DNA of 64,000 nt from Artocarpus heterophyllus (GCA_025403435.1 CM046348.1:36514052-36578051); one strand, 5' to 3'; counted from the stretch's first letter, positions 10,641 through 24,097 are shown. Program-made: numbers and translations. Notes: generated from the letters alone by a model not told the origin.

Positions 10641-11990
10641 GATGATGGAACTCTATACCTCAAGGACCGCCTATGTGTTCCTAACGATGATGGGTTAAAG
10701 GGAAGGATTTTAGCATAAATACATTATACTCCTTATTCAATTCATCCAGGTGCAACAAAGATGTACAACGATCTAAGGGATAGCTTTTGGCAGTTTGGGA
10801 TAAAACGTGATGTTGCAATGTATGTGAAGAAATGCTTGATATGCCAACAAGTCAAAGCTGAACACCAAAGACCTGGCGGTGATTTACAATCAATTCATAT
10901 ACCAAAATGGAAATGGGAAGAGATTGTAATGGATTTCATTATCGATTTACCCAGGACTATGAATGGTTATGATGCTATTTGGGTTTTTGTTGATCGATTG
11001 ATGAAGACAGCACATTTCATTCCTATCAAGATCACTTACTCTATAGAGCGGTTAGCGAAACTCTATGTCAAGGAGATCGTGCGACTTCATGGAATCCCTA
11101 AGTCTATCATTTCTGATCCTAACGGTAGGTTCACGTCCAAGTTTTGGAAAAGTGTACAAACTACGATGGGGACTAAGTTGCATTTTAGTACAGCTTTTCA
11201 TCCTCAAACAGACGGCCAAACGGAGAGGAAAAACTTGATCTTAGAGGATATGCTTCGGGCCTGTACTCTTGACTTCAAGACCAGCTGGTGTAAAATGTTG
11301 CTGTTAGTGGAATTTGCTTACAACAACAGCTACCAGGCGACGATTAGAATGGCACCTTATGAGGTCTTGTATGGGCGAAATGTAGGTTGCCTATATGTTG
11401 GCATAAAGCTGGAGAAAAGAAGCTGATGGAAAACATTGATGATGAAAAGATTGATTTTGTTAATGAAACCTCCGAGATGATAAAGTTGATAAGAAGAAGA
11501 ATAGAGACCGCTCAAAGCCGACAGAAAAGTTATGCTGACAAAAGAAAAAGGCCCTTAGAATTCACTATAGGTGATTCGGTGTTCTTGAAGGTTGCACCAA
11601 AGAAAGGAGTCATGAGATTTTAAAAGAAAGGCAAGTTGAACCCAAGGTTTGTCGGACCCTATGAAATTGTGAAGCAGATAGGCAAAGTAGCTTATCAGTT
11701 GAGACTACAATCGAAAATGTCATCTATTCATGTTGTGTTCCACATTTTGATGCCCAAGAAATATGTCCCAGATCCTACGCACGTGATTAAGCCATAGGTG
11801 ATTGAAATGCGAGATGATCTCAGCTACGAAGAAAAGCCAATGGAGATCCTAGATCGAAAAACCAAGACCCTAAGAAATAAAGAAATTCCATTGGTCAAGA
11901 TGCTATAGCGAAATCACCAAGTGGAAGAAGCCACATGGGACGCGAAGATGACATGAGAACTAAGTATCCAAAACTATTTTGAGTTTCGAG
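10641..11990 (+). pseudogene. Integrase and chromodomain-like tail, Del/Tekay copy 1
   Basis: The HHCC zinc-binding region has its CxxC at 10833-10844 (KCLICQQ). The catalytic triad is largely present: D at 10932-10934 (MDFI), D at 11115-11117 (ISDPNGRF), E in GQTER near 11223. A frameshift near 11385 breaks the C-terminal part. The GPY-type module (GPYEIVKQIGKVAYQL) and a chromodomain-like tail (EIPLVK, then VEEATW) follow to about 11960, with stops such as TAG in P*VIEM. In live relatives this tail guides integration into heterochromatin. Confidence 0.82.
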
Positions 11991-12003
11991 GACGAAACTC
12001 TTA

Positions 12004-12018
12004 TAAGGTAGGGAGAAT
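12004..12018 (+). other. Polypurine tract of Del/Tekay copy 1
   Basis: AAGGTAGGGAGAAT lies directly before the TGTAACACC start of the 3' LTR and would prime plus-strand DNA synthesis. Confidence 0.8.
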
Positions 12019-15000
12019 TGTAACACCTGTCAAATTTTCATGTAACAGATTATGTCAAATGAATAACGATGTTAGTAATTTCCTTATTGATATATGATTT
12101 TGTGTTACTGACTATTTTGTTGAGTATTATGACAGGTGACGGTCATGTGGAATTGATGTGCTCAATGTGTTCATGTCAATTATGTTGCATGCTTGATATA
12201 TATTTAGCAATTAGTTAAGATTTTGTCGTATTTGAGTGTATGCGGCTGTTTGGCAAGCCGATGGAATTTCATCGACAGACCGGATCTTACAACTTTGGCA
12301 GGCCGAAGAAAGCTGACTGGAAATTAGTAGAAACTCTCCAAAAATTGTAACAATGATGATTATTGTGATTGGATGATTAATGTTGATTGATTAGCATATT
12401 TTTGGCCCTTTTTTCTTATTTTAGTAAATAGAATGTTTGACTTTTGTGGATGATTGGATAATTGATAAGGGTTTTCTATTTTGAGAGTTAAAATTTGGTA
12501 AGTGGACCAAATCATTATAATCTTTCCCTAATTCCCTTCAATCCCACGAATCACTCAAAAAAAAAATCACGTAAAAAGAATTCTGATTTAACAGAGATAG
12601 TTAACCTCCTCCATCATTTTTTCATTCACGTAAAAAAATTCTCACACACTCTCTCTCTCAAATTTCTCTCAGACATCTTCTATCTCTCTTCTACACATTT
12701 TTCTCCTTATTCTCTCCCTCAATTCTCCTGCAAATAATTGAAAGAAATATTGAGTTTTCTTTGGGCGAATTTGAAGCAAGCTTGAGAAGAAATTGTTTTG
12801 AGGTAAGAGACTCTTCTCAGCAATTCTAAAATTTTGATCACCTTGCAATCTGACTGCTATATCTTTGTCTACAAATTTCCTTTTGCTCTGAAATTTTAAT
12901 GTGTTTTTCATGTATGTTATTGCTAACCCTCAAAATTTTACCTCAATTGGATTTTTCTACGCTGAGATATGAATTTTCTTCTCTTTGCCACTCATTGTTA
13001 ATTAATGCTGATCGGTAACATTGTATTTTCTCTATCTTTCGACCCCCCATAACTTTGTCTACAAATCTTCGTTTGCTCTGAAATTTTAATATGATTTTCA
13101 TGTATATGCTATGTGATGTTGCTCCAAATTTCGTGCCATTTGGTGTTGTGTAGGCTGAGATATTAAATGTTCATTCTCTACACCTCATAATGAATTGTTG
13201 CTGATTGGTTATGTTGCACAAAACGTGGTTTTTGTTCAAGGGGCAAATGTGCTTTGATTTTTACAAAATTTGACAAAAATGTTCATGGTTATATTAGGTG
13301 TGAACTGGAAAATTTCATGGTAATATGATGTGTATGTTGTGAATTATTAAACTTTCTTCTAACTAGGTTTTTATGGCTATGAACTTACAAACTTTGGACC
13401 TCTTGTTTCTCTAACTTTTTATTGTGTCTGATTGATTTTGTTTGGTGATGGGAATTTTTGTGGTTGGGTGTTATTATACATATAGGTTGTCACAAAAATT
13501 TTGGGGTCAAAATTATTTTCGTGATATTTTTCTTAAATGCTAGTTTGAAAGGTGTTCGCTGCCCATGTCTATAAAATCAGTTTTATTGCCGACTTCAATT
13601 GTGTATTTTGACCTACTCCGATTTTTGTTGAAGCCAATTTTTCTATATGTTATAGTTATATATGTCTATTATATGTGTTAATTTTTGTAGATTTTTCTAC
13701 AACATCAAAATGTGATAAACGGGCCTAAGTTTAGAGTTGTTCACTGCCTAACTATTGCTGGCAGATTTTGTGTCATGAAATTTGTGACTTATTCTAAATA
13801 ACAAATGGATTTTATTTTACCAATGAAAAATCATGGTAATATGTTTATATGTTAACTTTGTCCCTGCCAAGTTTGGAGCTTGAATTGTGTGTGAATATGA
13901 GATATTAGGCTATGAATTCATAAGGGTTAGACAACATGTGTATAGGCAGTTTTGCTTAAGTGTTTTTTTTTTTAGATTGATAAAATGTGTTTTGAATTAA
14001 TGTTCTTAAGAGAAGCATGTATGAGTATGTTGTGTGGTATTGAATGATATCATGGAGATGAATGTTAATTTCTTGTGTAAATGAATGGTTGACATGAACA
14101 TTTCTAAGAGGCGAGCACATCAAGACCGCGGCGACGTCACCTACAATTAAGGTTGACATTCTCAACTGCAATATGATAAAATTTACAAAACTTTGAAAAT
14201 CTATGTTCATTATGTTTTTATGATGATTTCTATGATGAATCTTTGATGGTGTTATTGATGTTCTATTATGAAAGTTTGATTTATCAAAATTATGCGTATT
14301 AAATGATGACGTATTTCAAAGTATGAAAGTATAAATATGTATACATGTATCACCTAAATAAGCGTTGCACACCCAAAGTAATGTTATGTTTATGTTCATG
14401 ATATCGTGTTTGGTTTGGGATTAGCTACCCCTCTCCTCTCACGACGGTACGCCTACAATGATAATAATGGTACAACACTTGGGTCCCTAAAGATAAAATG
14501 AATGAGGTTTTTAATATGGTTAATGTTAACGAAAGATATGTTCTATACGAAACCATGCCTAATGCACTTTTATGATGATAAAGATGATGATTATGGTTAT
14601 GATGTTTTCATAATATATTTTACGATGTGAGATAGAAATATACTTACTAAGCTTTTGCTTACTCAGTTTTACATCATGTTGCAGATAGATGTAAAAAGAT
14701 CATGGATAAGGTAGAGGGCAAGGAAAGACGTGTGAGCTATGCACGATGGGTTGAAAACGGAAGACGCCAAGAAAGAAGTTTTAAATTTATGAACTATGTT
14801 TATTTTATATGTATGTTTATTTTCTGCACTTTGAGATATTGGGACTTGTTTTAATTTATTTTTGGTTTTAACAGTAGATCAGCTTGTCGACCATTATTGG
14901 TCGGACTGTTGATGCAATGATCGGCCTGCCGATTACCCGATATCGGCTTGCCGATCCTTGTATTTTTAAAACTCTGATTTTGCAAGGCCTCGGACGGCCT

Positions 15001-15293
15001 ACTGATGGTTGAAGTTCAGACTGCCGGTCATGTTTGGCCTACTGAACTGTAAATAAAATTAAGTGATGATTTTAAACTCTATTTATATTATGTATTCGTT
15101 AATTTGGTATTGATAAACTATTTAAATAAATATAAGAAGTTTTGAAATATTGAAATTTAGTTTAAAAAAAATGTGTGCATGGATCCTAGGATAAGTTTAA
15201 TAAACTTTACCTTATTTAAATGATCTATTTTAAAAGTAATAAGAACGGGAATAAATGTAACGACATATATGACGTCCGTAAGGGGGCGTTACA
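12019..15293 (+). repeat. 3' LTR of Del/Tekay copy 1 (3,275 bp)
   Basis: TGTAACACCTGTC to GGGGGCGTTACA, aligned over its whole length with 4298-7608 with scattered substitutions and small indels. It includes the same donor-like GAG|GTAAGAG near 12800 and an acceptor-like TGTTGCAG near 14684, and a short hairpin (CGACCATTATTGGTCGG) near 14888. No genes are visible. Confidence 0.9.
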
Positions 15294-15298
15294 CAATT
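15294..15298. repeat. Target-site duplication CAATT (right copy)
   Basis: Exact repeat of 4293-4297. Confidence 0.9.
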
Positions 15299-16961
15299 TG
15301 ACCTCTAAGGGCCTCAAACACTTAGATTTTTCAAAATTGTCCTTAAACACACTTTTTGTGTCAAAACTTAGTTTATCTTGCTTTACTAGGGTTTAATGCT
15401 ATTCTAACCATTTTAAGCATATTTTAAGTATTTAATACTCTAAACAATCATGTCATAATATTCATTTTACTTGCCATAATCCAAAAAAAATTATCAAACA
15501 CTTTAAATGCTTAACTTTGTGCTTAAGGCAAAGTTTGTCATAGTTTTCGTTTTCTCACTTAAAAGTTTCTCAACTATTCAATCACCTCACGACCTCATAA
15601 CATATAAACTAAATATATCATAATGTTTTCTTGCACGTCATAGTCCATTATTTACAACAAACACTTGGTATGCTTTAAAAAAAACATAAACTTTCTAAGC
15701 TAGGGTTTAGAATTTTTCTAGGGATTTCAAGGGCTTTTGTTCCTCCTCTGTAGTGCTAGAAAACCTTTTGTAATCTGTTGACAAAAATCATAACACATTC
15801 CATGAAAATCTCATCAAAAACATGAGCAAACCCCCTTGAACACAATGGGTAAAATCTTGAGTACCTTAAAACTTCCTTATTCTTTCTCCATACCTTTGAT
15901 TTTACTTTAAAACATGATTTGGTAGTTTAAAATCATCAAAAACCTTGAAAGAAGGTGGAATGAGACTGTCGATTTTGTGTGGAGAAATGGTTTTTTTTTT
16001 TTTTTTTCAAGTTTCATGGAGCAAAAGATGGAGGAAAGAAACTAACTTTTCCACCTAAGTCCTTAATCACTTTATGACTCATCTTAAGGACCAATTTGCA
16101 ATTAAAAATTGCTTCAAAGATTATGGCCAAAACCGGTTCCACCTTATGGGAGATGTGGTTAATTTTTCAACTTAAAGGCGGCACTTTGGTGGACTTATCC
16201 ACTTAGGTCCTTAATTACAAAAATATTTAATCTATGGACCAAATTGCAATTAAAACAATTGCTTTTCACCACTCATAAAATCTAGTCATCAAGGGAAAGT
16301 TGTGTCATATTTTTTATTTTTTAGGTGTCACCTTGTGGGCCTTACTTCATTGTTTTTATCAGTCTAGATTTCTTCTGACAATATTTTTTCCTATGCTATC
16401 AGTATATTTCTCATATTACCAGTATTCTTTTCTATGCAATTTATAGGTATGCAATTTATAGGCCCTATAGCCTTCTAAACTATTCTACGTCCTCTAAACA
16501 ACATAATTCATATACTGACTTTATTCAGTCTAATTTTTATATTACATTACTTTATCAGTATAATCCTTATACTACATTATTCTTATACTGCTTAATTTTA
16601 TACTATATAATCTTTAATTTTCATACAGTATTTTTTTAAACTATATAATTCTTATATTTGTCATATAACATTTTCTTTTACTATATTTCTATCTCTTTAA
16701 TTTGTTACAACATATTTTGTAGTAATAAAGCTTTCTAGCTTATTTTTCCTTGCTTGTTAGCTAATCCTTATCTTTCATTTAATTCATACTTTGCTTAGGA
16801 CTATGATTTGATTTTTAACATAAAAAAATAACAGATTTACTTTTATAGAACTTATTATAAAAATCGGATTTGAACACTAATCCTCATTACACGCATTTAC
16901 TTATCATAATTCTTCAAATATTATACATGTAATGAGCTTTGAGAGTTTCGTAGGTATTACA
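15299..16961 (-). repeat. Right part of the degenerate gypsy LTR split by copy 1
   Basis: Continues the block at 2479-4292. The right end GGTATTACA (16953-16961) would be the LTR start TGTAATACC on the minus strand. On that strand a GGCCCACAAGGTGACACC block (about 16327-16344) parallels GGCCCACCAAGGGGACACC in the solo LTR at 60299. It is followed by leader-like text, as in that solo LTR. No coding region is seen. Confidence 0.42.
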
Positions 16962-18423
16962 AAAAGAACCATCTTCTCAAGATAAACCATTTCCTATGAA
17001 GGAAACAATTATTAAAATCTTCTAAAAAACTAAGTGCCAACTTTATTTTCTGATTGCAGACTAGTCCTCACACATATATTCCCAATATGTGTAATTTAAG
17101 GTGTTGGTATTAAAAGTCATGTTGTTAGGCTAATCGACAACCTGCAGAAATGATTAGTTTACAAATACAAATATTTATTAAATTATAGACCTACAAAACT
17201 TTAAACAATGTTTAAAGACCCTTGAAAAAAATACTTATATGTTCAAATAGATTAATCATGTCAAAATAAAGAAACATAACAAAGTCCTCAAGAAACCACA
17301 ATAAGAAAACATTAAACATTTTCAAAACATCCAATAAACTTTTCTCAAAAAAACTTAGGTACATGGTATATGAAATAATAACGCTCTTGGCCCTTGCTTC
17401 AGTACAGCATATGTATCAAAACTTGAATGAATGACGTTTCACTTCAGGTGGTCATCCCTCTCTACGCCAAATCTGCTTCCAAATCCGCAGGAGATCTTCT
17501 GACAAGGCCTTGTCAGGCTAGAGATATTAAATAGTTACAAGTGGAACATTGAAGTAGGCCTCCAAGCGAGAGAAGCCGGTTTCAAGTGTTGCACTTGATT
17601 TTTTTAATTGTAAGAAAATCTGGTTAGGGGGAATTTATTACAATTATACCATGATTTGTGTAATCTCCAGTAATAAAAAATGATGGTGGCTGAAGAAGAA
17701 AAATGACACAGTAACATCACTTTAAGAAGAGACAATAACATTGCTGAGAAAGGAAGAAATTGTCCGAGTTATGACGTGTTTGGGAAAAAATTGTGGAAAC
17801 AATGTAGGGTTTAGGGTTGTGTTGAGTTTATTTAGGTTTATTAAAACTTTTAAAGAAGGAAAAGAGTACCATTTCATATTTTGAACTATAAATTCCAATA
17901 TTAGCAAGAGTTGTAGTATTTCTTAAATGTAGTTTAGGAGAAGAAAATATAAAGAACAATTGCTGTAGAATGCATATTTTTCTGTTTTATTATTGGTATA
18001 ATTGATTTGGTTTATTGTTTCGCTTGTAAAAGTAAATGAGGAGTGTAGAATGAGGAGTTGATAGGGGTAAAAATTGTTGGTTTAGTTGAAAGCACTAATG
18101 GATGAAGAAATGAAATTTAATTTTGTTACTATTGAATAATTTTGATGAAATGCAAGGAAAACGAAACTAATAACAAGCGAATGGATTTTTATGAAGTGTA
18201 ATGAGAATGAAAGTAATCATAATTGAAATATTCACTCAACACAAAAGTATGAATAAATGATAGGTTCATATTACAAATAAGTAGCATTAATACAAAATGA
18301 CCATTAAAAGCGAAACAAATAACACAGTGGCTAGAAAAATAAGTGACAATTACACATAACCTTGCATTAAAAGTTCACAGTTGTGGCAATAAATCTATTA
18401 TATGCGTTGAAGTAACAACTCAC
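16962..18423. other. Non-coding AT-rich spacer
   Basis: No protein motif, RNA gene or repeat was recognised. Short frames such as 17722-17907 (minus) have no family resemblance. A double TTTAGGG-like string lies at about 17804-17818. Confidence 0.5.
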
Positions 18424-18960
18424 CATCCTAGCAAGAGCTCTTATTATGCATCCCTATGTCAGCATCTCGTAAAGGAACGAATTGATTAGTTCCTTGATTA
18501 TGTACGTTGTCATACATCGGCGCGTATTCAGGGGCATCGAGAGTGGGCATGTTGATGTCAACATTTTGGTCAGAGTGAGGAGATTGATCATGTTGCATGG
18601 ACCTTAGACTTTAGCTAGAACATGACAGAGTATTTGTTCTTCAATTACATTGAAGGCTGCATGTTGCCTTGCTATGTCCATGTCCTTTGCATATAGCACA
18701 TTTCCTTCTTCTTCAGCACTACCAAATCTTGCAGCACTTGAATGATAGGGTAGAATCATGGCCAGATTGTCCTTGTTGCGTGGAAGGTGGCGGTAGTTGT
18801 GCGGCAGCAAATAGTTGCTCAAACTTATCAGTTAAGTTCGTCAGCTCAGTCTTTGCTAGATTGTTCTAATCCTCGAAATTTGTTACGTAGTAGACTATCT
18901 TATTGAAGTACGATGCCAAAGAAGGGTACCTTGTTTTTAAACCTTTTCGATTAAGTATTT
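18424..18960 (-). pseudogene. Zinc-knuckle protein pseudogene (FAR1/FRS- or MULE-like C-terminus)
   Basis: On the minus strand a single frame can be followed through several stops. It gives RYPSLASYF..., then ELTNLTDKFEQLFAAAQ, then RKCAICKGHGHSKATC, a CX2CX4HX4C zinc knuckle, and finally about 50 residues of acidic/polar tail ending at a TAG near 18433. The RY-x-SL block, a helical segment and a terminal zinc knuckle resemble FAR1-related proteins and MULE transposases, which share ancestry. Stops interrupt near the knuckle and after NFED, so this is not a working gene. The upstream catalytic part was not found nearby. Confidence 0.4.
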
Positions 18961-20759
18961 ATCGGGTGATTAATGAGTAACAGATATCGAGACAAAGTGG
19001 TAGAATAAAGTTAAATACAAGACCTTTTCAATACTAGGGATTAAACTGTGACCGAGGTTAGAGTTTTATGTTAGGTGTAATGCATATTTGTTTTGTGCAT
19101 CATCATAACTTCTTTGTTTCATATCCTATATAAGAGGAGAAAAAATAAAGATCCAATTGTTACCTTTGTTTTAATACACATGCATCGAGGTTTTGTTGTA
19201 TTTATTATTAAATAGAAAACTTTTTTAAAGACCAATCCAATTAGAAAACCCAAATTTATTCTATATTCAAAGTAACACTATTTATAGACACAATGAACCT
19301 AGGAATTGGATTGCAAATTGGAAGCACACAAATCGAAACACAAGACTCAAATAAAAACATTCCAAGTCAACAAAATTCAAATGCGTCAATGAAAGGTGCC
19401 CTAAGTTAACCCTTATTTCTAAGTCTAAAAATGCATATTTGTAGAGAGAAGATAACTTAGATATCAAATTAGGTACTCTTATGTTATATAATGATTTGAT
19501 GCGTAAATGCTTTATGTGTCTGCGGACACAAGATTGAAATTTTACATGATTGCTATATTTGCATATCACACTAAATATATTTGCATTAATTGATAACCTA
19601 TTAATTCTTGGTTTAGTAATTCCTTTTTCTGTTGAGAGAATATTATTCTATACTTGGTAGTTTTTACAATTATGGCCTGATATTGCATAAGTCGTGAAAA
19701 GGAAACATATGATTATAATATACAAGACGTCATTATATTAATGAGTTAATGCTATAATACACATTTTACTGCTATGAATTCCATTTGTTTTTCCACGTTT
19801 AGCAAATTTAAAATTTGCCACCAAAGTCTTTAAATTTTTTTTAAGAAACGTGTCTACTTGGTAAAGTCACAGATCATGATGAAAATTAAAAATGGGGGAA
19901 GATGGAGTTATTGATAGTCAGACTACAAACTAGTTAAAAATGGAGTATACCCATTATTCGAGGAAATAATTAAATTATATGCAAAACCCAACGTTATGGA
20001 ATTTCGAAATGAAAGCATTCCATTTATTTAATTAAATTTATAGGGCTTCAAATCATGTTGTTTGGAATAAAGCTACCTCTCCCCACAACCAGCCGGCGCT
20101 GATGCGGCTGGTAATTTGATTGTTTAGAGTGCCCTTTTTTTTTTGGTTTAATTTAAAGGTTCAAATGACTTGTCTAACAAATATTTACACCTGATAGGAC
20201 CACTAAACTTATCTCTATCCAACATCCAACTCCATTTTCTCTTTCTTCTTGTTTCTTTTCTTGCGCCACTTGTATTCGTCGGTACACTTCTCTTCACAGA
20301 CCATGTTAGCAGACTCTTAGCTTAGATCATAGCAAAAATAAAAGAAACTCATAGCCATAAAAATAAAAAACCCATCAAAATAGAGGTCATGAAATAGAGC
20401 AGCAAAGTTGAAAATTTTGTAAGAGAAGATAAATAATCACAAGAATCTAGCCGGAAAAGGTTTCCCCACCTAGGACTCAACAAATTACATCACGTCCACT
20501 AAGGCCATGCATGGTCCAGGAAATGTTTGAGTTTGGGTGTTTTTCTTTCCTTATCTATACATTTAGACCCGAGCTTTTTTTTTTTTCAAACAAAAAAAAG
20601 CTGTTTGGCAACATAGTCTAGCAAAAAGCACTACCAAATCTTATTTGTATATTTAAAGTTTGTTTGTTTTGTGTATTTTTTAGATTTAATATATTTAAAT
20701 TTATATTTAAGTATTAATAATATTTTATACTTTTTTTGAAAGTCTAAATCTTTTGAGTA
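18961..20759. other. Non-coding spacer; possible small MITE near 20041-20131
   Basis: No gene is visible. Within it, GGGC...GCCC-bounded text (about 20042-20131) centred on a CCAGCCG/CGGCTGG stem (about 20089-20111) resembles a short foldback element, but no TSD is convincing. Confidence 0.35.
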
Positions 20760-21081
20760 TCAAGAATCTAGAGCCTATTTGGTTCGAATATTTGAATAGA
20801 GTATTTGAATGAAAATTTAAATTTTTATGAGAGAAAATACTGTAGCAAAATGATTTGAATCGTGATTCGAACCACGAAACAAACGGGCCTCTAAGTTTTT
20901 AACTTCAGTCCTCTTAACCGTGAATCAAGAATCTAGAGCCTGTTTGGTTCGAATATTTGAATAGAGTATTTGAATGAAGATTTAAATTTTTATGAGAGAA
21001 AATACTATAGCAAAATGATTTGAACCGTGATTCGAACCACGAAACAAACGGGCCTCTAAGTTTTTAACTTCAGTCCTCTTA
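20760..21081 (+). repeat. Tandem duplication of a MITE-bearing 165-bp unit
   Basis: Two near-identical units (20760-20924 and 20925-21081, period 165) each run from TCAAGAATCTAGAGCC to CAGTCCTCTTA. Each contains a short element with imperfect inverted ends (GAGCCTGTTTGGTTCG and CGAACCACGAAACAAACGGGCCTC read inward) and the internal tract ATTTAAATTTTTATGAGAG. Only a few substitutions separate the units, so the duplication is recent. A relative of the element lies in intron 3 of the NPR gene. Confidence 0.8.
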
Positions 21082-22030
21082 AAACTTTTGATACTCGTAT
21101 ATTTTTGCTACAGTAAAGTTAAAATTCTCTATCTTATATTTAAAGAAAAAATTCATAACTTTTTCATTTAATATCTAAATGAGATGATTCTTTTTTCATT
21201 GTATTCCTCATGAAGAGATGAAAAAATTAAGATCCATATTGCATATTTTTTAAGATTATTAACATTAAAATTTTATTAAATTTTTCAATAAATCAAAAAT
21301 TATTTTTGCTACCCCTCTTAATATAAATTTTAATTTTATTTCATTCTTAAATTAAAAATTAATCAGAAAATTTTTCTCCCTTTCTCAGCCACCAGTGCAT
21401 CTACCACCATACGCTCTTTGAAGGGTTTTTTTTTCTCTTAAAAAAAAAACTAGAATACCTCTTTAATACAAATAAAAGATCCAATTCCACATCTTTCTTT
21501 TGCTTTTGCTCTGTTTGCCCCTCTTTCTAATACGGTGCTTCATATTCTTCTATGCATTATGCACCAATTCACTTCTCGTACCGGTTCCACAGACTATCAT
21601 TGCCTCTATCAGAACATATCACAACCAAAGATTGCCTGCCCCTATGCTTCTCAGAGCTGTATAGATTGATCCAACAGATCTCAATCAGGTGATATTTTTA
21701 TTCTTCATTAAAGGGGTGTCGTGCTATGGACACCCCGTAAAACTTTACTTGAATCAATAAATTTTCAAACATATGAGATTATTTTTGTAAGGGCATTTAT
21801 CCTGAAAGCTAGACATTATTACCAAAAAAACAAAGATTAAAGGAAAAAAAGAATTATATAAATTTTGTCAGATAAACCAATTTTTTCCCGCTATATGTAA
21901 GGATTAAATGTGTACTAAAATTATACTGAACTTGTTTTTATTTTTTTTAGTTTTTGATGCTAAAGTATTCTCTCAAAATTTTCAAATAGAAATGATTCCT
22001 GTTTCATTATATCTATTGTAATAATACCAG
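21082..22030. other. Non-coding AT-rich spacer with one strong hairpin
   Basis: No gene is visible. GGGGTGTC and GACACCCC (about 21714-21736) form an 8-bp stem with a short loop, of unknown role. Confidence 0.45.
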
Positions 22031-22329
22031 TTTTTGTGTATTACTATGTCAAGAATAAGTGGTTTTTAGTGGTCGTAGTTTGGTTTGGCAGGGCCAGGGG
22101 TTTTAGCCAGATGGGTCTTCATTCCAAATATGGTGAGGATGATTTGGTGACGGCGAAGGTTTATCGGCTTTGCTGGTTGTTCCTTCAGACGCAGAGTTGG
22201 ATATTCTTTTACCAATTTATGAAGGCGGTATAAAATTAGTAATTTTGGCTTTAGCAGGTTCAAGCACTGATTGGGAGGTTAACTATGTTGAAGACCAAGT
22301 ACCTTACTTGACTTGAAATTTTTTGTCCT

Positions 22330-22640
22330 TTTTCTTTAATTGGATGAGGAGGACCGATAACATTGTCGCTCATAGAGTGGCTTGTTGGGCTTTGTTTGCT
22401 TCGGAGTGCTCTTCAAGGTAGGTGTTTTTGGTTCCACCATTCTGGTCTCTTCTTTTCTTTCTTTGTGGGCACTTAGGGCTTCCTTTTGGTCTTGCTTTAT
22501 GTTTTGTAGGCGTCTGCTTCTCAATTGATGGAGAATCTTCAGCTTGGTCGAGATTTTGCCACTTTTTTTGTTGGATGAGAAGGACCTGCATCGTTGTAGC
22601 TCACAAGCTCGGCTTCTAGGCTTTTACTTCTCGTTTGGTT
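22330..22640 (+). pseudogene. Duplicated RNase H-like (RVT_3, LINE-type) C-terminal remnant
   Basis: Two copies of a similar peptide occur in tandem, WMRRTDNIVAHRVACWALF near 22343 and WMRRTCIVVAHKLGF near 22571. The pattern (V/R-x-N-x-VAH-x-LA) is the C-terminal motif of the RNase H-like domain found in plant LINE-type elements and RVT_3 proteins. No longer frame surrounds them, and stops follow at once. This is weak evidence, best read as scraps of a non-LTR element. The frame 22036-22233 just upstream has no recognisable motif. Confidence 0.3.
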
Positions 22641-24085
22641 GTTTTTGTTGACACCTTTCATATTTTAGAGTCTTATTTTCTTTTCCTTTTTTTTAGCTAT
22701 TGTGAACTTTAAGCTCTGATGGAGATGGCTTCTAGGGATGAAGATTTGTGAGTTATGTAAGTTTTTGAGCTTTTTAATCGACCTAGTCAAGTTTGAGCAG
22801 GTGAGATTTAAATTTATTCTAGGGATTATGGGATGTATGTTTGAGTATGAGAGATATAGACAGAGGTACAGTTTTTCTTCATGAGATCGACTTATTATGC
22901 TTTCAAATATATCCTAAAAATATAGAAGTGCGGATGTTTTTGTTCTTCAACATGCTTGCTTGTGCTCTTACATCAGCTATTACTTGATTGCCTTTTTGTA
23001 TATTTCAACCCAATTCTTGGTTTATTTTTTTAATTGTGTGTGTTTTTTTTTTTAATATTTTGCACTTTATTTTTCTCAAGCATGTTCTTACCTAAACATT
23101 TGTTTACATAATCCGCTAAAACATTATTTTGTCAACTATGATTTTAATAGAAACTTTTTAATATTTTGTGTAAGTGTTTCGACCAAACGTAGATATAATA
23201 CATTTTTTATCTGTATATATTTATATAGTTACTTGTTTGGTCTTTTTTATGTAGAAATCTTGTATTTTTTAGAAGTATTTTTTTTTCCTTTAAACCCCAT
23301 CTGAAATGATTTTTTAAAATTTTCGAAAGTTTTATTTTTCTTTAAATTTACTATTTTAATGTTTTATTCAAAACACATGCTTTGTTCACATAATAGCTTT
23401 ATTATTACTATTTTTCTTAAAATTTTTCAACTCGCGCAAAATTTATTACCATTAAGAAATATTATTATCTAGTAATTAATTTCTTCTTCACGATACAATA
23501 AAACCCTAAATTAAAACTGCTGCATTGAACGGGTTGAGCCGGAGATCGAGTTCCCTGTTCAGCCCTACTGTCATGTAAGTATAACAAAATGCCAAAATGG
23601 CACCTGATGGGCCACAAGTAGAAAGGGTACACTGGCATATCCAACGTCAATATAATAATACCAATTGCTGTTATAGCTAGCAGGTAAAATATAACATGCT
23701 ATAAAATAAGTTATAATGATATACTGAATAGAAATTCGATACGTACCGTATACAAATATAAAACAACTTTTTTCTTTTTTCTTTTTTCCATTGCAGAATC
23801 ATAAAAATATTTTTCTTCCTCTGATTTTCGCACCATTCCATTTCAATGGTAGTTTGGAGTAGGCAGCTTAAAGAAGGGCCATTGTGTAAACTCTGATCTA
23901 CATAAATAAAAGAAAAAAGAAAAGGACAAATAAAAGTATGGTGGGCCCCGAAATTTAGTGAAAAAAAAAAAGATTATGAGGTTATGGAATAATAAAAAAC
24001 ATAATTATAAAAAAACTATATTAACTAAAAATTGTAATAGAATGTCAAAACTTAACAAAATAGTATTATTGACAAATAAAGCAGC
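22641..24085. other. AT-rich spacer upstream of the NPR gene
   Basis: T- and A-rich tracts, no gene recognised. The small frame 23465-23650 on the minus strand has no family resemblance. Confidence 0.45.
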
Positions 24086-24091
24086 ATTGGA

Positions 24092-24097
24092 AGTCAA
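24092..24097 (-). promoter_or_regulatory. W-box (TTGACT)
   Basis: AGTCAA on the plus strand, i.e. TTGACT on the minus strand: a WRKY-factor core site about 1.0 kb before the NPR start codon. First of five with the TTGAC(C/T) core. Confidence 0.5.

Larger units (their letters stand above)
4298..15293 (+). mobile_element. Full-length Del/Tekay-type Ty3/gypsy chromovirus, copy 1 (degenerate)
   Basis: A complete LTR retrotransposon of 10,996 bp with perfect 5-bp TSDs. Order: 5' LTR 4298-7608, PBS 7614-7625, gag, protease, RT, RNase H, integrase and chromodomain-like tail (7826-11990), PPT about 12004-12018, 3' LTR 12019-15293. The domain order, the initiator-Met PBS, the LRNKEIPLVK...EEATW chromodomain-type tail and LTRs over 3 kb point to the Del/Tekay chromovirus lineage. 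All coding parts carry stops or frameshifts, and gag lacks its zinc-knuckle section relative to copy 2 (41921-53103). It cannot encode working proteins. It sits inside an older minus-strand LTR. Confidence 0.9.

Noticed and set aside
17800..17820. Telomere-like TTTAGGG repeats
   Set aside because: Only about two units are present, consistent with chance or a telo-box; no tandem array.
21714..21736. Helitron 3' terminus suggested by a strong hairpin
   Set aside because: The stem is present, but the CTRR end at the right distance and a matching TC 5' end were not found.
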